A stretch of DNA of 62,074 nucleotides from positions 1-62,074 of the forward strand of contig NZ_JAVMKF010000318.1 in NCBI RefSeq assembly GCF_031732815.1, given 5' to 3'. Made by a program: the position numbers and the translations under genes. This document shows positions 1-12,500 of this stretch, piece by piece; within the stretch, counting starts at the first letter, position 1; every line of letters begins with the position of its first letter. A model generated the notes under the pieces. That model was not told the DNA's origin. It worked only from the letters and a program-made list of their open reading frames with translations, and made no database searches. The stretch comes from Accumulibacter sp031732815. GTDB lineage: Bacteria; Pseudomonadota; Gammaproteobacteria; Burkholderiales; Rhodocyclaceae.

Positions 1-802
1 TCGTGTTGTTCGGCTCGTCCTCGATGTTGCTCGCCAGTTGCGGCAGTTGATAGCGCTCGGCCGCCGCCTGACCGGCGATCGCGGCGGCGCCGGGCTCGCT
101 GCCGGCAAACTGAGCGGCCTGTGCATTGCTCCCGACCGGGATGCGCTGCGCTTGCGGCAACGAGCGGTTCAGCCAGTCGTGACACTGCGCCAGCGACTGC
201 GCGTGCGAATAGACTTTCGTCACCTCGTCGAGCGCCCGCGCATTCGACAACAGGTGCTGGTGGATGCGCAGGACGACCTCACCGCAAATCTTCAACGGCG
301 TGTTGAGCAGGAGGTCGAGCGTCCGACCGATCGCGCCTTCGGTCGAGTTCTCGATCGGCACTACCGCGTAGTCGGCGTGCAGCGCTTCCACCTCGCGGAA
401 AACGTCGTCGATCGAAGGTTGCGGCATCAGCCTGGCGGCGTGCCCGAAGTGCTTGGTTGCCGCGCTTTCCGAGAAAGTACCGAAGGGGCCAAGGAAAGCG
501 ATGCCGAGCGGTTGTTCGAGCGACAGGCAGGCCGACATCACTTCGCGGAAAAACCAGGTGACACTCTCGTTCGGCAGCGGGCCCGGGTTCATCGCCTGAA
601 TTCGCTGCAAGACCTGCGCCTCGCGCTCTGGTCGATAGATGACGCCGCCCTCACCGTGCCGCTGCTTGATCGCGCCGACCTCCTGCGCATGCCGCGCGCG
701 CTGATTGAGCAGCGCAAGAAGCTGCGCGTCGAGCGCGTCGATCTGCTGGCGGACGGCCGCCAGTTCGCTCGCCAGCTTTTCGTTCGTCGGGCCTTCGTTC
801 AT
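1..802 (-). CDS. pheA: Bifunctional chorismate mutase / prephenate dehydratase (P-protein), C-terminus cut by window edge
   Basis: Cytoplasmic enzyme of phenylalanine biosynthesis, converting chorismate to prephenate and then phenylpyruvate. The minus strand is open from an ATG at 802 to the window edge (267 residues visible), beginning MNEGPTNEKLASELAAVRQQ. Residues about 10-95 form an AroQ-type chorismate mutase helix bundle (IDALDAQLLALLNQRARHA). The prephenate dehydratase domain starts near residue 105 with IAFLGPFGTFSESAA and continues with VPIENSTEGAIGRTLDLLL. The C-terminal ACT regulatory domain, if present, lies beyond the window. It follows gyrA by 55 bp on the same strand; a gyrA-(serC)-pheA order is common in betaproteobacteria, and here no serC lies between them. 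No strong Shine-Dalgarno precedes the ATG. Family assignment is certain; the exact start is less so. Confidence 0.93.
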   Translation of the reverse strand, partial: MNEGPTNEKLASELAAVRQQIDALDAQLLALLNQRARHAQEVGAIKQRHGEGGVIYRPEREAQVLQRIQAMNPGPLPNESVTWFFREVMSACLSLEQPLGIAFLGPFGTFSESAATKHFGHAARLMPQPSIDDVFREVEALHADYAVVPIENSTEGAIGRTLDLLLNTPLKICGEVVLRIHQHLLSNARALDEVTKVYSHAQSLAQCHDWLNRSLPQAQRIPVGSNAQAAQFAGSEPGAAAIAGQAAAERYQLPQLASNIEDEPNNT

Positions 803-857
803 TGAGCGTTCGCGGCACACGCCGCACCTTCGCCCGACGCACCAGACGAGTAGCGCG

Positions 858-3461
<2,604 letters not shown>

Positions 3462-3750
3462 CGTCGTTCCGCTTCCGACGCGACTTCCGGCGGAGCGTCG
3501 GCGTCCAGATCAAGCGGCCAATTTTAGCACGCCGCGCGTTCTTTCCGTTTCCCAGCCGCCACTTCGACCAGGGCATTTGGCGCTTGATGCGGTCAGACGC
3601 CCGGCAAGCAAAGGGGCCAAAATTTGCGCCCGATCATTGCCGTCGAGCCTGGCCGCATGGCGAGGTGACCCCGGAATTGTGGACAGCGGGATACGGGGTA
3701 GTCATGTCCCATCGAACGGCTGCGGAAGCAGCCCCAAGAGGAGCGATGGC

Positions 3751-4068
3751 ATGACGAGAAGGACGAGGCGGAAGCACACGCCGGGATTCAAGGCGCCGAT
3801 GGCGCCGGCAGCGCTGACGAGCGACAAGACGTTGGTGGAGCTGGCGCAGCCGTACGGCCCCCACCCGAACTCGATAACCGACTGGCAGCGGCAACTGACG
3901 GAAACTGCGGTTCAGGTTCTTGATGACGTGAGCCATCCGGCGAACGCTGATCCGAACCTGACGGCGCTGCACGCCAGGATCGGACAGTTGGCGCTGGAGA
4001 ATGGTTTTCTGGAACATGCGCCCACCAAGGCGGACAGGCTTCCCGCAAGACGATCTGAGTGCGCATGA
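3751..4068 (+). pseudogene. IS3-family transposase OrfA remnant
   Basis: The 105-residue reading frame begins MTRRTRRKHTPGFKAPMAPA and continues TSDKTLVELAQPYGPHPNSI. This is the N-terminal helix-turn-helix of IS3/IS911-type OrfA proteins, which typically read close to MTRRTRRNHTPAFKAKVALA with LAQQFDVHPNQI. The leucine-rich part is still visible (LHARIGQLALENGFLEHA). After that the family pattern is lost: the tail TKADRLPARRSECA looks frameshifted, and no OrfB (DDE integrase) follows on either strand. A GAGGAG-like ribosome binding site lies just upstream. Sequence near 3665-3750 may be the decayed left end, but I could not identify terminal inverted repeats. This is a dead insertion sequence, not an active one. 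Confidence 0.75.
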
Positions 4069-4709
4069 CGTCGATTTTGACAATGCAGCCTTCCAACGCC
4101 TGGTTCCGTTTCCCTCCTTTTCCCATTTTCCCCTTTTTCCGCTTCTTCTGGCCCCCTTCCTGGCCCCCTTTTTCTAGCCGCCTTTTCCTGGCCCAGCAAT
4201 CCAACCCGGGTTCCAACTGCCCCTCAGCACCCTCCTGAGTGACCCTGCACGCTTCACGCCACAGGCGCCGCTCGGCCGCGCCTAAAACACAAAATTTGAC
4301 TGCGCTCGCGCCGAAAGCGCGCATGAGCGTCGAACCGATCTGATTCAGCAGGGGCATGCATCACAGCTTAGCGAAGTCTGGAATAGTTGCAAAGCTCTCT
4401 TCGATCTCTTAACCTTCCAGACCCGGAGCGCTTGCGGAAGACCTCCGATTGCCTCCCGGGAGCCTACCGCGTTGGCTGATTGCCCCCGCGGGGGCGAGAA
4501 CAAGTACCACGGAATTGGGCGGATAGAGCACCGCCTACGTCGTCCACCGTCCAGACAACGCTGGCCAGCAAGACATCAGAGCTTCCGGAGCGCGCGTCCC
4601 GAGTCGGCGCGGATGGCCTGATTCGCTCCGGGCGCCATACCCGTGGCACCTGGCCGGGGGGCATTACCTTGGCTGATCCGGTGCCTGGTGCCGGAGTTCC
4701 GATGCGGAG
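4069..4709. other. Intergenic region without a recognisable gene
   Basis: This follows the IS remnant. It contains a pyrimidine-rich, low-complexity tract at about 4108-4185 made of short runs of C and T with repeated GGCCCCCTT-like units. The rest gives only short, unconvincing frames on both strands. I see no RNA gene, terminal repeat or conserved protein fragment. It is probably debris from insertion and decay between gyrA and the PhnD-like gene. Confidence 0.5.
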
Positions 4710-4715
4710 ATGCAG

Positions 4716-5471
4716 ATGACGAAAATCGATTGGTCCAAGGTCAATAATATGAGCGTGTGTCCGCACGACACCGCGAAGAACGTGCATGCGTGGTTCCTGC
4801 TCAACGCGTATCTGCAGCGTCGACTGGCCGCGCGCATCCGCTTCTCGCCGCAAGACAATTTTCTCCAAGAGCGGGAAAGCGTGCTGGCCAGCGAACATCA
4901 CCTCGTGTATGCAAATCCCTATAGTGCAGTGATCTTTGGTCGGCATGGTTTTGTCCCCGTGGCGCGACCGGTGGGGATCTTTGACGAGACCCTCGTGGTG
5001 GCCCACAGCGACACGAACCCAGCGATGCTGCCACGGCGGCCCAGGATCGCCAGCGCCACCGATAAGCTGATTATCCACAACCTGGGCCTGGCCCTGCTTC
5101 CGGAGCTGGGTTTAGACCCTGCCGGGGTCGAGTTCGTCTTTGCCGGCAATCATCTGGCCGCCGCCAAGGCCGTAGTAGAGGGCAAGGCCCACCTGGGATT
5201 CGTCTTCAACGAAACATGGAACGGCCTGTCCAAGGCGATCCGTTCCGAGCTCAAGGTGCTGACCGAATCGAAGGAGGGTTGCGCCTGTCACTGCTTCCTG
5301 GTCGGTCCCAGCTGGGCGTCTCGGGCCGATGAGGTCCGCAGTCTGTTGTGCGCGATGACGCAGGACCCACGGGGTCACGCGATCCTGGTGGACCTGCGTT
5401 TTGAGCAAGGTTTTGAGCACGTCCCCAGCGGGATGCTGGCGTACCTGGCCAACCTGATGCACCTCGAGTAG
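4716..5471 (+). CDS. PhnD-like phosphate/phosphite/phosphonate-type substrate-binding protein, orphan, no signal peptide
   Basis: The 251-residue protein resembles the PhnD/phosphonate-binding fold. Supporting motifs are the VYANPYSAVIFGRHGFVPVA segment (about residues 66-85), a hinge-like RIASATDKLIIHNLG, then KAVVEGKAHLGFVFNETWNG and a C-terminal helical part. Family members normally begin with a signal or lipoprotein peptide and sit with ABC permease and ATPase genes. Here there is neither, and the N-terminus (TKIDWSKVNNMSVCPHDTAK) is not hydrophobic. Two ATGs are possible, at 4710 and 4716. GGAG at 4706-4709 is spaced correctly only for 4716, which I chose. Signal-less relatives are known as ligand-sensing modules linked to histidine kinases; none is visible nearby. 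The substrate is unknown. Confidence 0.65.
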   Translation: MTKIDWSKVNNMSVCPHDTAKNVHAWFLLNAYLQRRLAARIRFSPQDNFLQERESVLASEHHLVYANPYSAVIFGRHGFVPVARPVGIFDETLVVAHSDTNPAMLPRRPRIASATDKLIIHNLGLALLPELGLDPAGVEFVFAGNHLAAAKAVVEGKAHLGFVFNETWNGLSKAIRSELKVLTESKEGCACHCFLVGPSWASRADEVRSLLCAMTQDPRGHAILVDLRFEQGFEHVPSGMLAYLANLMHLE

Positions 5472-5540
5472 GGCGTTTGATCGAGATGGACGATCGCTGA
5501 GCGGGGAGCGCCAAGCTTCCTCGTGATCGTAGAGCTTCCT

Positions 5541-5891
5541 TCAGCGGTCATGATGACGGCGCAGGGGTACGAGGGAGTGGCTCTCGCAGGCGGTGGCGAG
5601 CTGGAAGAGGAGGTCGCAGAACGCCACCGGATCAGCCAGATGACGGCTGGGCGCCTTGATCTCACGCCACAACAGCGCCCGGCGATAACTCGGTGTGAGG
5701 CCGACCGACCGCGCCAGGCAACGATAAAGATCGCGGCGTCCGGAGTCCGTCTCCGCGTGATAACTCACCTGATAGCGATGCGGGTTGAGCTTCGCGGTCA
5801 AGACTCGCGGCGCCGCCGTCTTGCCCTGGTCCGTGCCCTCACTTGATTCCGTCGGTGCTCGAGAGGCCTGGCGCCTGCTCGACGAGCCCAC
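5541..5891 (-). CDS. Hypothetical protein or protein fragment
   Basis: An open frame of 116 codons, with a plausible conserved-looking core in the C-terminal two-thirds (YQVSYHAETDSGRRDLYRCL, then TPSYRRALLWREIKAPSRHL). I do not recognise the family. The first 30 residues are low-complexity Ser/Arg-rich and may not be coding. It lies in the decayed patch between the PhnD-like gene and comEC, so it may be a remnant of a longer gene. No good ribosome binding site is visible. Confidence 0.3.
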   Translation of the reverse strand: MGSSSRRQASRAPTESSEGTDQGKTAAPRVLTAKLNPHRYQVSYHAETDSGRRDLYRCLARSVGLTPSYRRALLWREIKAPSRHLADPVAFCDLLFQLATACESHSLVPLRRHHDR

Positions 5892-5966
5892 GAGAACTTC
5901 TCAATAGATCAATTTCTTGCGTGCAATGAGACTGTCGAGTGGCACTACCAACGCGTAAGTTGTGAT

Positions 5967-6125
5967 TCACCTGATCAGTCTCCTGCTTCCACCGGAAGCG
6001 GCGCTGATGCCCAGCGCGCAATAGATCGCCAGCAGGTCGAGTTCGGCAAAGGTGGCTTTGTCCACATGCAGGGAGCGGCCGTCGCGCTGATTGACGGTCG
6101 CGGTAACCGGCGCTGAAGTCAGCAT
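5967..6125 (-). CDS. Small hypothetical ORF, 52 aa
   Basis: Starts with ATG at 6125 and reads MLTSAPVTATVNQRDGRSLH, then VDKATFAELDLLAIYCALGI, ending shortly after a Gly/Ser-rich turn and basic residues. The codon pattern and amphipathic helix look protein-like, and the reading frame stays open upstream of the ATG, so this may be the tail of a broken gene. No function can be given. Confidence 0.3.
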   Translation of the reverse strand: MLTSAPVTATVNQRDGRSLHVDKATFAELDLLAIYCALGISAASGGSRRLIR

Positions 6126-6288
6126 GGGCGACCTGGAACGGGCTGCAGCGGCAGAACGAACTGAACCCCGATGGCCGGGAGATTTGCCTGTATCGCCTTT
6201 TCTTGGCCCGTTGCATATCCGCTGGGCCTTACTCGGTGACCGTGGAACTTGCCGGGCAAAGTACCCGCGCGATCTGGTTTAATGCGTC

Positions 6289-8601
6289 ATGCGCAGCAAC
6301 CTCATCGCTTTCGCCCTGGGCGTCGGTCTTCTTCAGGTGCAGCCGGCACTGCCCGGGCTACTGCCATTGGCGGGAGCGCTGGCGGCTGCGCTGCTGCTCA
6401 TCCTCTTCCGCCGTCAGCCGCTCGCTCGACGCGGGCTGTCGATCGCCATGTGCGCCCTGCTCGGCTTTTCCTGGGCGGCACTGCGCGCCGACTGGCGTCT
6501 GCACGATGAGCTGCCCGCGGAGTGGGAGGGGCGCGACGTGCAGGTGGTCGGCGTCGTCGCCGCGCTGCCGCACGGATTCGAACGTGGCGAGCGCTTCGAA
6601 TTCGATGTCGAAGCGGTCCTTACGCCGGATGCCCGCCTGCCTCGTCGGGTCAATCTCTCCTGGTATCACGGCTGGCGCGAAGACGAGTGGCGCAACGGCC
6701 TGGCGATCCGGCCCGGCGAGCGCTGGCGCTTCACGCTCAGACTGAAGCGCCCGCATGGCAACGCCAACCCGCACGGCTTCGACTATGAAGCCTGGCTCTT
6801 CGAGCGCAGTCTGCGTGCCACCGGCTATGTCAGGCCGAACGCCGATGCGCAGCGGCTGGACGATTTCGTCTGGCGTCCGGGCTACGCGATCGAACGTTTG
6901 CGCGACCTGATCCGCCGCTCGTTCTTTTCCGTGCTGCCCGAGGCGCCCTACGTCGGCGTCCTCGTCGCGCTGGCGATCGGCGACCAGCAGGCGATTCCGG
7001 CTGACCAGTGGCGTCTGTTCAGGCAGACCGGCGTCACCCATCTGATGTCGATTTCGGGCTTGCATGTGACGATGGTCGCCGCGCTCTTCGCGGCGCTCGC
7101 CGGCTTCCTGTGGCGGCGCAGCGAGCGCGCACTGCTCTGGCTGCCGGCGCCGAAGCTGGCCATCGTCGCCGGCTGGCTGGCGGCTGGCGGCTATTCGCTG
7201 CTCGCCGGTTTTGCCGTGCCGGCACAGCGCACGTTCTACATGCTGAGCGTCGTGGCTCTCGCCTTGTGCTCGAACCGCAACCTGGGCGCCAGCCGCAGCC
7301 TGCTGCTCGCCATGTTCTTCGTTCTCGTGCTCGATCCCTGGGCCGTGCTCGCCGCCGGCTTCTGGCTCTCCTTTGCTGCCGTCGGACTGCTTTTCCTGGT
7401 CGGCACGGCGCGCCTGGGCTCGGCACGCGGCTGGCGCAGCGCGCTGGCGCATTGGGGAACGACGCAATGGGCGGTCAGCGTCGGTACGCTGCCTTTGATG
7501 TTGCTGCTCTTTCAGCAGTTTTCGCTGGTCTCGCCAGCCGCCAATGCACTCGCCATCCCACTCGTCAGCTTCGTGATCACACCGCTCGCCCTGCTCTTCG
7601 CGGTTTTTCCCTGGCCGCTTTTGCTGCACGTCGACCATTGGCTGCTCGCCATTCTGATGGAATGTCTGGGCTGGCTTGCCGGCTGGCCACTTTGGGAACA
7701 GCCGGCGCCGCCGCTGCCGGCGACGCTGCTCGCTCTGGTCGGCGTCGTCTGGCTGTTGATGCCACGCGGCTTTCCGGCGCGCTGGCTGGCACTCTGCCTG
7801 CTCCTGCCAGCGATCTTTGCGCCAGCCGAGCGACCGAAGCCGGGCGATGCGTGGGTCGACGTGCTCGACGTCGGGCAGGGCCTTGCCGTCGTCGTGCGTA
7901 CCGCCCGGCATGCGCTGCTTTACGATACCGGCCCGCTGTACAGCGCCGAATCAGACGCCGGCCAGCGCATCGTGGTCCCTTACCTGCGTGCTACCGGTGT
8001 CGAGCGCATCGATACGCTGGTCGTGACGCACCGCGACAAGGACCATTCGGGCGGCCTCGTCGCCGTCCAGGAAGCGGTGCCGATCGGCCGCACGCTGTCG
8101 TCGGTCGGCGAACTCGCCGGCGAACGCTGCGTCGCCGGTCAGGCATGGAACTGGGACGGCGTCCGCTTCTCGATCCTGCATCCGAGCGCCAGCGACTACG
8201 AACGGCCGAACGCGAAGACGAACAACATGAGCTGCGTACTGCGCATCGAAAACGCCGATCACAGCGTCCTCTTGACCTCCGACATCGAGGCGCGCGACGA
8301 GCAGGCCTTGCTCGGCCGGGCGACCGCACAACTGCGCAGCGACGTTCTGCTCGTTCCGCACCACGGCAGCGGCACGTCGTCGACACCGGATTTCGTCGCT
8401 GCCGTCGGTGCACGCGAAGCGATCATTCCGGTCGGTTACCGAAACCGCTTTCAGCATCCGCGGCCGCAAGTGGTCGAACGCTACGCCGGCAGCCGAGTCT
8501 GGCGCAGCGATCGCGACGGTGCCGTGCACATCCGGCTGGCTGACGAGCTGGCAGTCAGCGCGTACCGCAGCGAGTATCGTCGTTACTGGCACGCCAGGTA
8601 G
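6289..8601 (+). CDS. comEC: DNA internalisation competence protein ComEC/Rec2
   Basis: Inner-membrane channel that carries single-stranded DNA into the cytoplasm during natural transformation. The 770 residues match the usual length. The order of domains is typical: N-terminal hydrophobic helices and a DUF4131-like soluble region (about 60-190), the polytopic Competence domain (about 215-500, including the LMSISGLHVTMVAAL signature near residue 250), and a C-terminal metallo-beta-lactamase-like domain. The latter shows VLDVGQGLAVVV, THRDKDHSGG (about 578-588) and LVPHHGSG (near 690). The start is the ATG at 6289; no clear Shine-Dalgarno is present. It stands alone and converges with the PEP-CTERM gene. 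Its presence suggests, but does not prove, transformability. Confidence 0.95.
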   Translation: MRSNLIAFALGVGLLQVQPALPGLLPLAGALAAALLLILFRRQPLARRGLSIAMCALLGFSWAALRADWRLHDELPAEWEGRDVQVVGVVAALPHGFERGERFEFDVEAVLTPDARLPRRVNLSWYHGWREDEWRNGLAIRPGERWRFTLRLKRPHGNANPHGFDYEAWLFERSLRATGYVRPNADAQRLDDFVWRPGYAIERLRDLIRRSFFSVLPEAPYVGVLVALAIGDQQAIPADQWRLFRQTGVTHLMSISGLHVTMVAALFAALAGFLWRRSERALLWLPAPKLAIVAGWLAAGGYSLLAGFAVPAQRTFYMLSVVALALCSNRNLGASRSLLLAMFFVLVLDPWAVLAAGFWLSFAAVGLLFLVGTARLGSARGWRSALAHWGTTQWAVSVGTLPLMLLLFQQFSLVSPAANALAIPLVSFVITPLALLFAVFPWPLLLHVDHWLLAILMECLGWLAGWPLWEQPAPPLPATLLALVGVVWLLMPRGFPARWLALCLLLPAIFAPAERPKPGDAWVDVLDVGQGLAVVVRTARHALLYDTGPLYSAESDAGQRIVVPYLRATGVERIDTLVVTHRDKDHSGGLVAVQEAVPIGRTLSSVGELAGERCVAGQAWNWDGVRFSILHPSASDYERPNAKTNNMSCVLRIENADHSVLLTSDIEARDEQALLGRATAQLRSDVLLVPHHGSGTSSTPDFVAAVGAREAIIPVGYRNRFQHPRPQVVERYAGSRVWRSDRDGAVHIRLADELAVSAYRSEYRRYWHAR

Positions 8602-8716
8602 TTCAGCCGGCAAAGCGGCGCCACGCCAGATGCCAGCCTGCGGCCAAGGCCAGTCCAGATCGCTCAGCCCGACGGCGAGCGCGCCTCGCCGCGCTGCCTC
8701 GCGACTGCCGGCCGTT

Positions 8717-9394
8717 TCAGGCCGGGCGCCTCCGCCTGCTCAGCACCGCAGCCGCCAACAAGCCGGCCAGGCAAAGCTGGCCGCAGGCCGGCTCGGGCAC
8801 CAGGTTGATCGCAAGCGCCGGCGGCGCTGCCGTATTGGGCTCGGGCTGGGGGTCGAGGACGTTCCCGCTCGCATCGAAAACCTCCTGCAGAGCCAGACCC
8901 ACGCCTTCCAACGCTTCTCCCGGCGCGCCCAGCGAGCCAAACTGGATCACCGTGCTGGCGGGCAGTCCGCCAGCCGCGCGAACGTAGAACTTGAGGCTGA
9001 ACAGCTCACCCGGGCCGCTGGCCCGTTCGGCCGGGTCGGTCCACGAGAACAGCGCGATGCTGATCGACGACGCGCCAGGCGTCGATCCGTACGCCGCCGG
9101 TGCGAAGCCGGTGCCGGCGAAGACGCTCCCCAGGGCCAGGAAGGGCTCGGCCGCCACCTGATCGGCCGGGGCCAGATAGCGGTTGTCCCACGCCAGCGTC
9201 GCATCCAGCGTGTTGAACGAGACCGCCTCGTTCAGACGCACGGCAAGCGTCAGCGCATCGCCGCTGGCGATTGCTGTTGCCGGCGTCGGAGTCAGCGTGA
9301 TGCTGACCGGTACCGCCTGGGCCCAAGCAACCCAGGCAAGGGTCAACAAGGCCGCGGCGGCTCTGGCTGACCAATCGGAGAGTATTGAAGGCAT
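8717..9394 (-). CDS. PEP-CTERM-sorted surface protein with a cohesin-type domain
   Basis: The 225-residue protein has an N-terminal signal peptide (hydrophobic residues about 10-27, AAAALLTLAWVAWAQA). The middle (about 28-165) is a beta-rich domain: SITLTPTPATAIASGDALTL, a DATLAWDNRYLAP strand pair, then a long loop and GELFSLKFYVRAAG. This pattern is that of cohesin-like domains found in PEP-CTERM proteins. The C-terminus is a sorting signal: VPEP, a hydrophobic helix (LCLAGLLAAAVLS), then a run of arginines. Such proteins are exported by Sec and processed by exosortase, whose genes lie outside this window. The gene follows the giant RTX gene by 179 bp on the same strand, so co-expression is possible. 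The cohesin assignment is by strand pattern only. Confidence 0.8.
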   Translation of the reverse strand: MPSILSDWSARAAAALLTLAWVAWAQAVPVSITLTPTPATAIASGDALTLAVRLNEAVSFNTLDATLAWDNRYLAPADQVAAEPFLALGSVFAGTGFAPAAYGSTPGASSISIALFSWTDPAERASGPGELFSLKFYVRAAGGLPASTVIQFGSLGAPGEALEGVGLALQEVFDASGNVLDPQPEPNTAAPPALAINLVPEPACGQLCLAGLLAAAVLSRRRRPA

Positions 9395-9573
9395 CGAATT
9401 CTTTTCCCTGTTTATGACTCTGTTGTCACTGTGGTCCTTGCCGGATCCCGATCCGCTGGATCTTCCACCCGAGGCCGGCGTTCAGCGCTGGGGCGCTCGC
9501 CGAATCAGCTCCGCAACGAGAGCGGAACGACGTAGCGGGCACCCCGCTCCCTCTGCCGGCGACGGTGGTTTGT

Positions 9574-12500
9574 TCAGCGTTTCGTCAGATCTATCCGGAT
9601 CTTCCTGTTCTGACCTGGCGCGGCGCTCCGCGTGCCGCCGCCCGCAGACTGCTCTTGCCAACCGCTCGGCGCGCGAGCCGGCTTGCTGCTCTTCTTCGCT
9701 TTCCGCTCTTCTTCCTCCTTGAAATGGACGTTGTCAAGACGCGAACCATCCCAACGCGCGCTGAGGTCGACCGCCGGCGGCAGACCGGCCTGGGTGATCG
9801 TGTGCGTTCGCGTCGCGTCCATCGCGGGTGGCGAGACGACTGTCAGATGTCCATCCGTTGCGTCTTCGCCCAAGCGCGGCTGAACGTTGAGCGTCAGACG
9901 ACCCTCATTTAGCCAGGCTTCGACCAGATCCAGCGCCAGACGCTCGCCGTGCCCTCCGATAACGCGAAACGCGAGGCGCAGCAAGTCGCCTGAACCGCTT
10001 TGCATGCGCTGCAGCCGGCTCATGTCGACGTCCACCAGCCCGGGGCTGCTGCGATCGACGAACCAGCCGAAATCGTTGGTCAGTTCGCCGCGCCGGACAG
10101 TCAGCAACTGCAATGCCTCCACATCATAGGCAAGGCGAAGTCTAACCGACTCCAAACCCTCGGCGGTATCCAGTTCGACGGTCGCCGTCAGCATCTCACC
10201 GATTGCCGCGTGGTCGCCGACCGCGACCCATACCTTCGGGTCCGGACCGCTGAAAGTGATCGAGCCGACGGCCGGCCGCGCGGGAATGGCCGGATCGCGG
10301 CGACCGAGAACGACGTTCTGCAGGCGAGCGGCATCGACGGCGCTGAGCAGGCCATCCCCGGAAAGATCGGCAACGACGCGGGGGTCGACCGTGGGGTAAG
10401 CCGAAAAGCCGCTGTCCAGATTGCTCGCGACGCGTTGCACCCGTTGCGCGTCCAGGCTGTGGTAATTGGCATTGCCCGATGCATCGCCGAAATAGCCGAC
10501 GAGATGCAGCCCATCGTCGTCGCTGTGGTCGGCCGCGCTGCCGTTGATGACGACCTGCACGAAGTCGAGAACGTGTTTGGCGGCATACGGCGCAGTCGTT
10601 GGAACCTGCGCGAGCAGGCAGACGAGGTTCACCTTGCCGGCCGGAAGCGGCGCGCTGCCGACCAGCGTCACCTCGACGCGGCCCGGCTGGCTGACGTCGC
10701 TGCGCACGAGCTGCATCTGGGCGGGCAGACCGGTCGCAGGAAGCACACCGGTGACGCGCAACAGCGCGGGATCGTAGTCCATCACGAAGCTGATGCTGCT
10801 CAACCCGCCACTGCTGTTGATGAACACCGGCAGACCGCTGCCGGTCGCTGGCAGATTCACCGGCTGACCCGGACCGCGCATGAAGTCGCCTACCCCCAGC
10901 GTGTTTGCCGGCGTTGAACCCACCGTGAACCCGCCAAGATAGGGGTCACCCCGGTAGCCGTCCTGGTTGCCGTCGAGCGCGCTGGAACCGTCGCTGAAGC
11001 GGTTTGTTCCGCTTTCCAGACGGACTTCGTAGCTCCCGGCGTCGAGAACGCCGCCCGTTTTGATGAAGGTGAATCCCTGCAGGTCGGCGTCCATCACCAG
11101 ACTGCCACGAACGTTTGCCGTCCCTTTGCGCAGACTGACGTCAGTCGCTCCGCGCGCGAGATCGGCGGCGTCGTACAGGTTGATCGGCGCAGCATCGATC
11201 GCGCGGTTGAAACGAAGCCGGAAGCCGCTGGTCGTTGGCTCGAGCCGGCTGACCATCAGGTTCGGGTCAATGCTCAGAGCGAAGGGGCTGGCTGCGTAGC
11301 GGCCGTCGTCGTCGGTCGCGCTTACCGCGATCGTCAGGTCTGCGCCGCTCCGGCCGTAGTCGGCGCGGTAGACATGGTCAACATGACTGGGGTTACCGCT
11401 CACCGTCTGCCGGTTGCCGTCACCCCAGTCGATCTCCCATTGGCGGATCGTGTCCGCACCCACGTCGGTTGCGTTCAGACTGAGCCGGTAAGGCACGCCG
11501 GCGAGCGTACCCGCCGCGCCGTCAAGCACAAGCGTCGGCGGATCGTTGTTGACGACGATGTACGCTTTGTCCTCGTAGCGCCATTCGCCCAGACTGTCGT
11601 AGGCGACGACCTTGAACGTGTAGACGCCGTCGTCGAGCGGGGCGAACTGGCGGACCAAATCTGTACTCTCCACAAGGCAGACCGTGCCGTCTGGGTTGTG
11701 CAACGACGAGGCATAACGAAGCCCGGCGTCGATCGGCAAGTACGTACCCGTCAAAATGAGCCGATCGCCCTCGCTGATCACCCGGTTGTCGCCGGCGTCG
11801 ACGACAACGAGATTCCCGAAGTCGACGCCCCGGATGATCTGCCCGCGCTGACCGATGATCGTCCGGCTTGCCGTGTAGACGGGTATCTGGTTGCCCGGCG
11901 GCTGCTCGACGACGGCGAACTCGTCGGCTTCGCTGCCGAAGACGAGGTCGCGCAGAACGTAATCCCCGTTCACGTCGGTATAGGTCGTCGCCAAGGGGAA
12001 TGCGCCCTGAGCGGTGACCAGCGAAATGGCAACGCCTTCGAGTCCAGGCTCACCCGGGTCACGCAGGCCATTGCGGTTGAGGTCGTCATACTTGCTGCCG
12101 TAGATCGCCGAGCTGCCGCCGGCGTGATAGTCGAAAGCGACCTGGCTGCTTCGTCCGCGCCAATCACCGTCGAAATGCGGGCCGTCGTGGGCGCGTACCG
12201 TAATACGCGCGCTGCCGACAAAGCCGGGTTCGGTCGCCAGGCGCAACTCGTCTCCGGGCAGGATGAAGGCCTGCACGCGCGCATTGTCGCTCTCGGCGGT
12301 GAACACGATCGGGTCATCGTCGGCATCGCTGGCGCTCAGCGCGATGACCGCCAGCGGAACGCCGTTCGATTCAGTGATCAGTGGCTCGATGAGCGGAGCG
12401 TGCAGATCGGGCGTCAGCGACGAACGCCCCAGGAAGACCTCTGCGGCGATCTCGTGCGACCGGTTGTCGAGCGGGTTGGCCTCGAGCAGCAGCCTGTCAA

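Noticed and set aside
6358..8613. 517- and 220-codon minus-strand frames and a 511-codon plus-strand frame across comEC
   Set aside because: comEC has strong domain support and typical codon use; these others are shadows caused by high GC at third positions.
8700..8730. CCGGCC / GGCCGG hairpin at the end of the PEP-CTERM gene as a terminator
   Set aside because: Only 6 bp, overlaps the stop codon region and has no T-tract in either direction.
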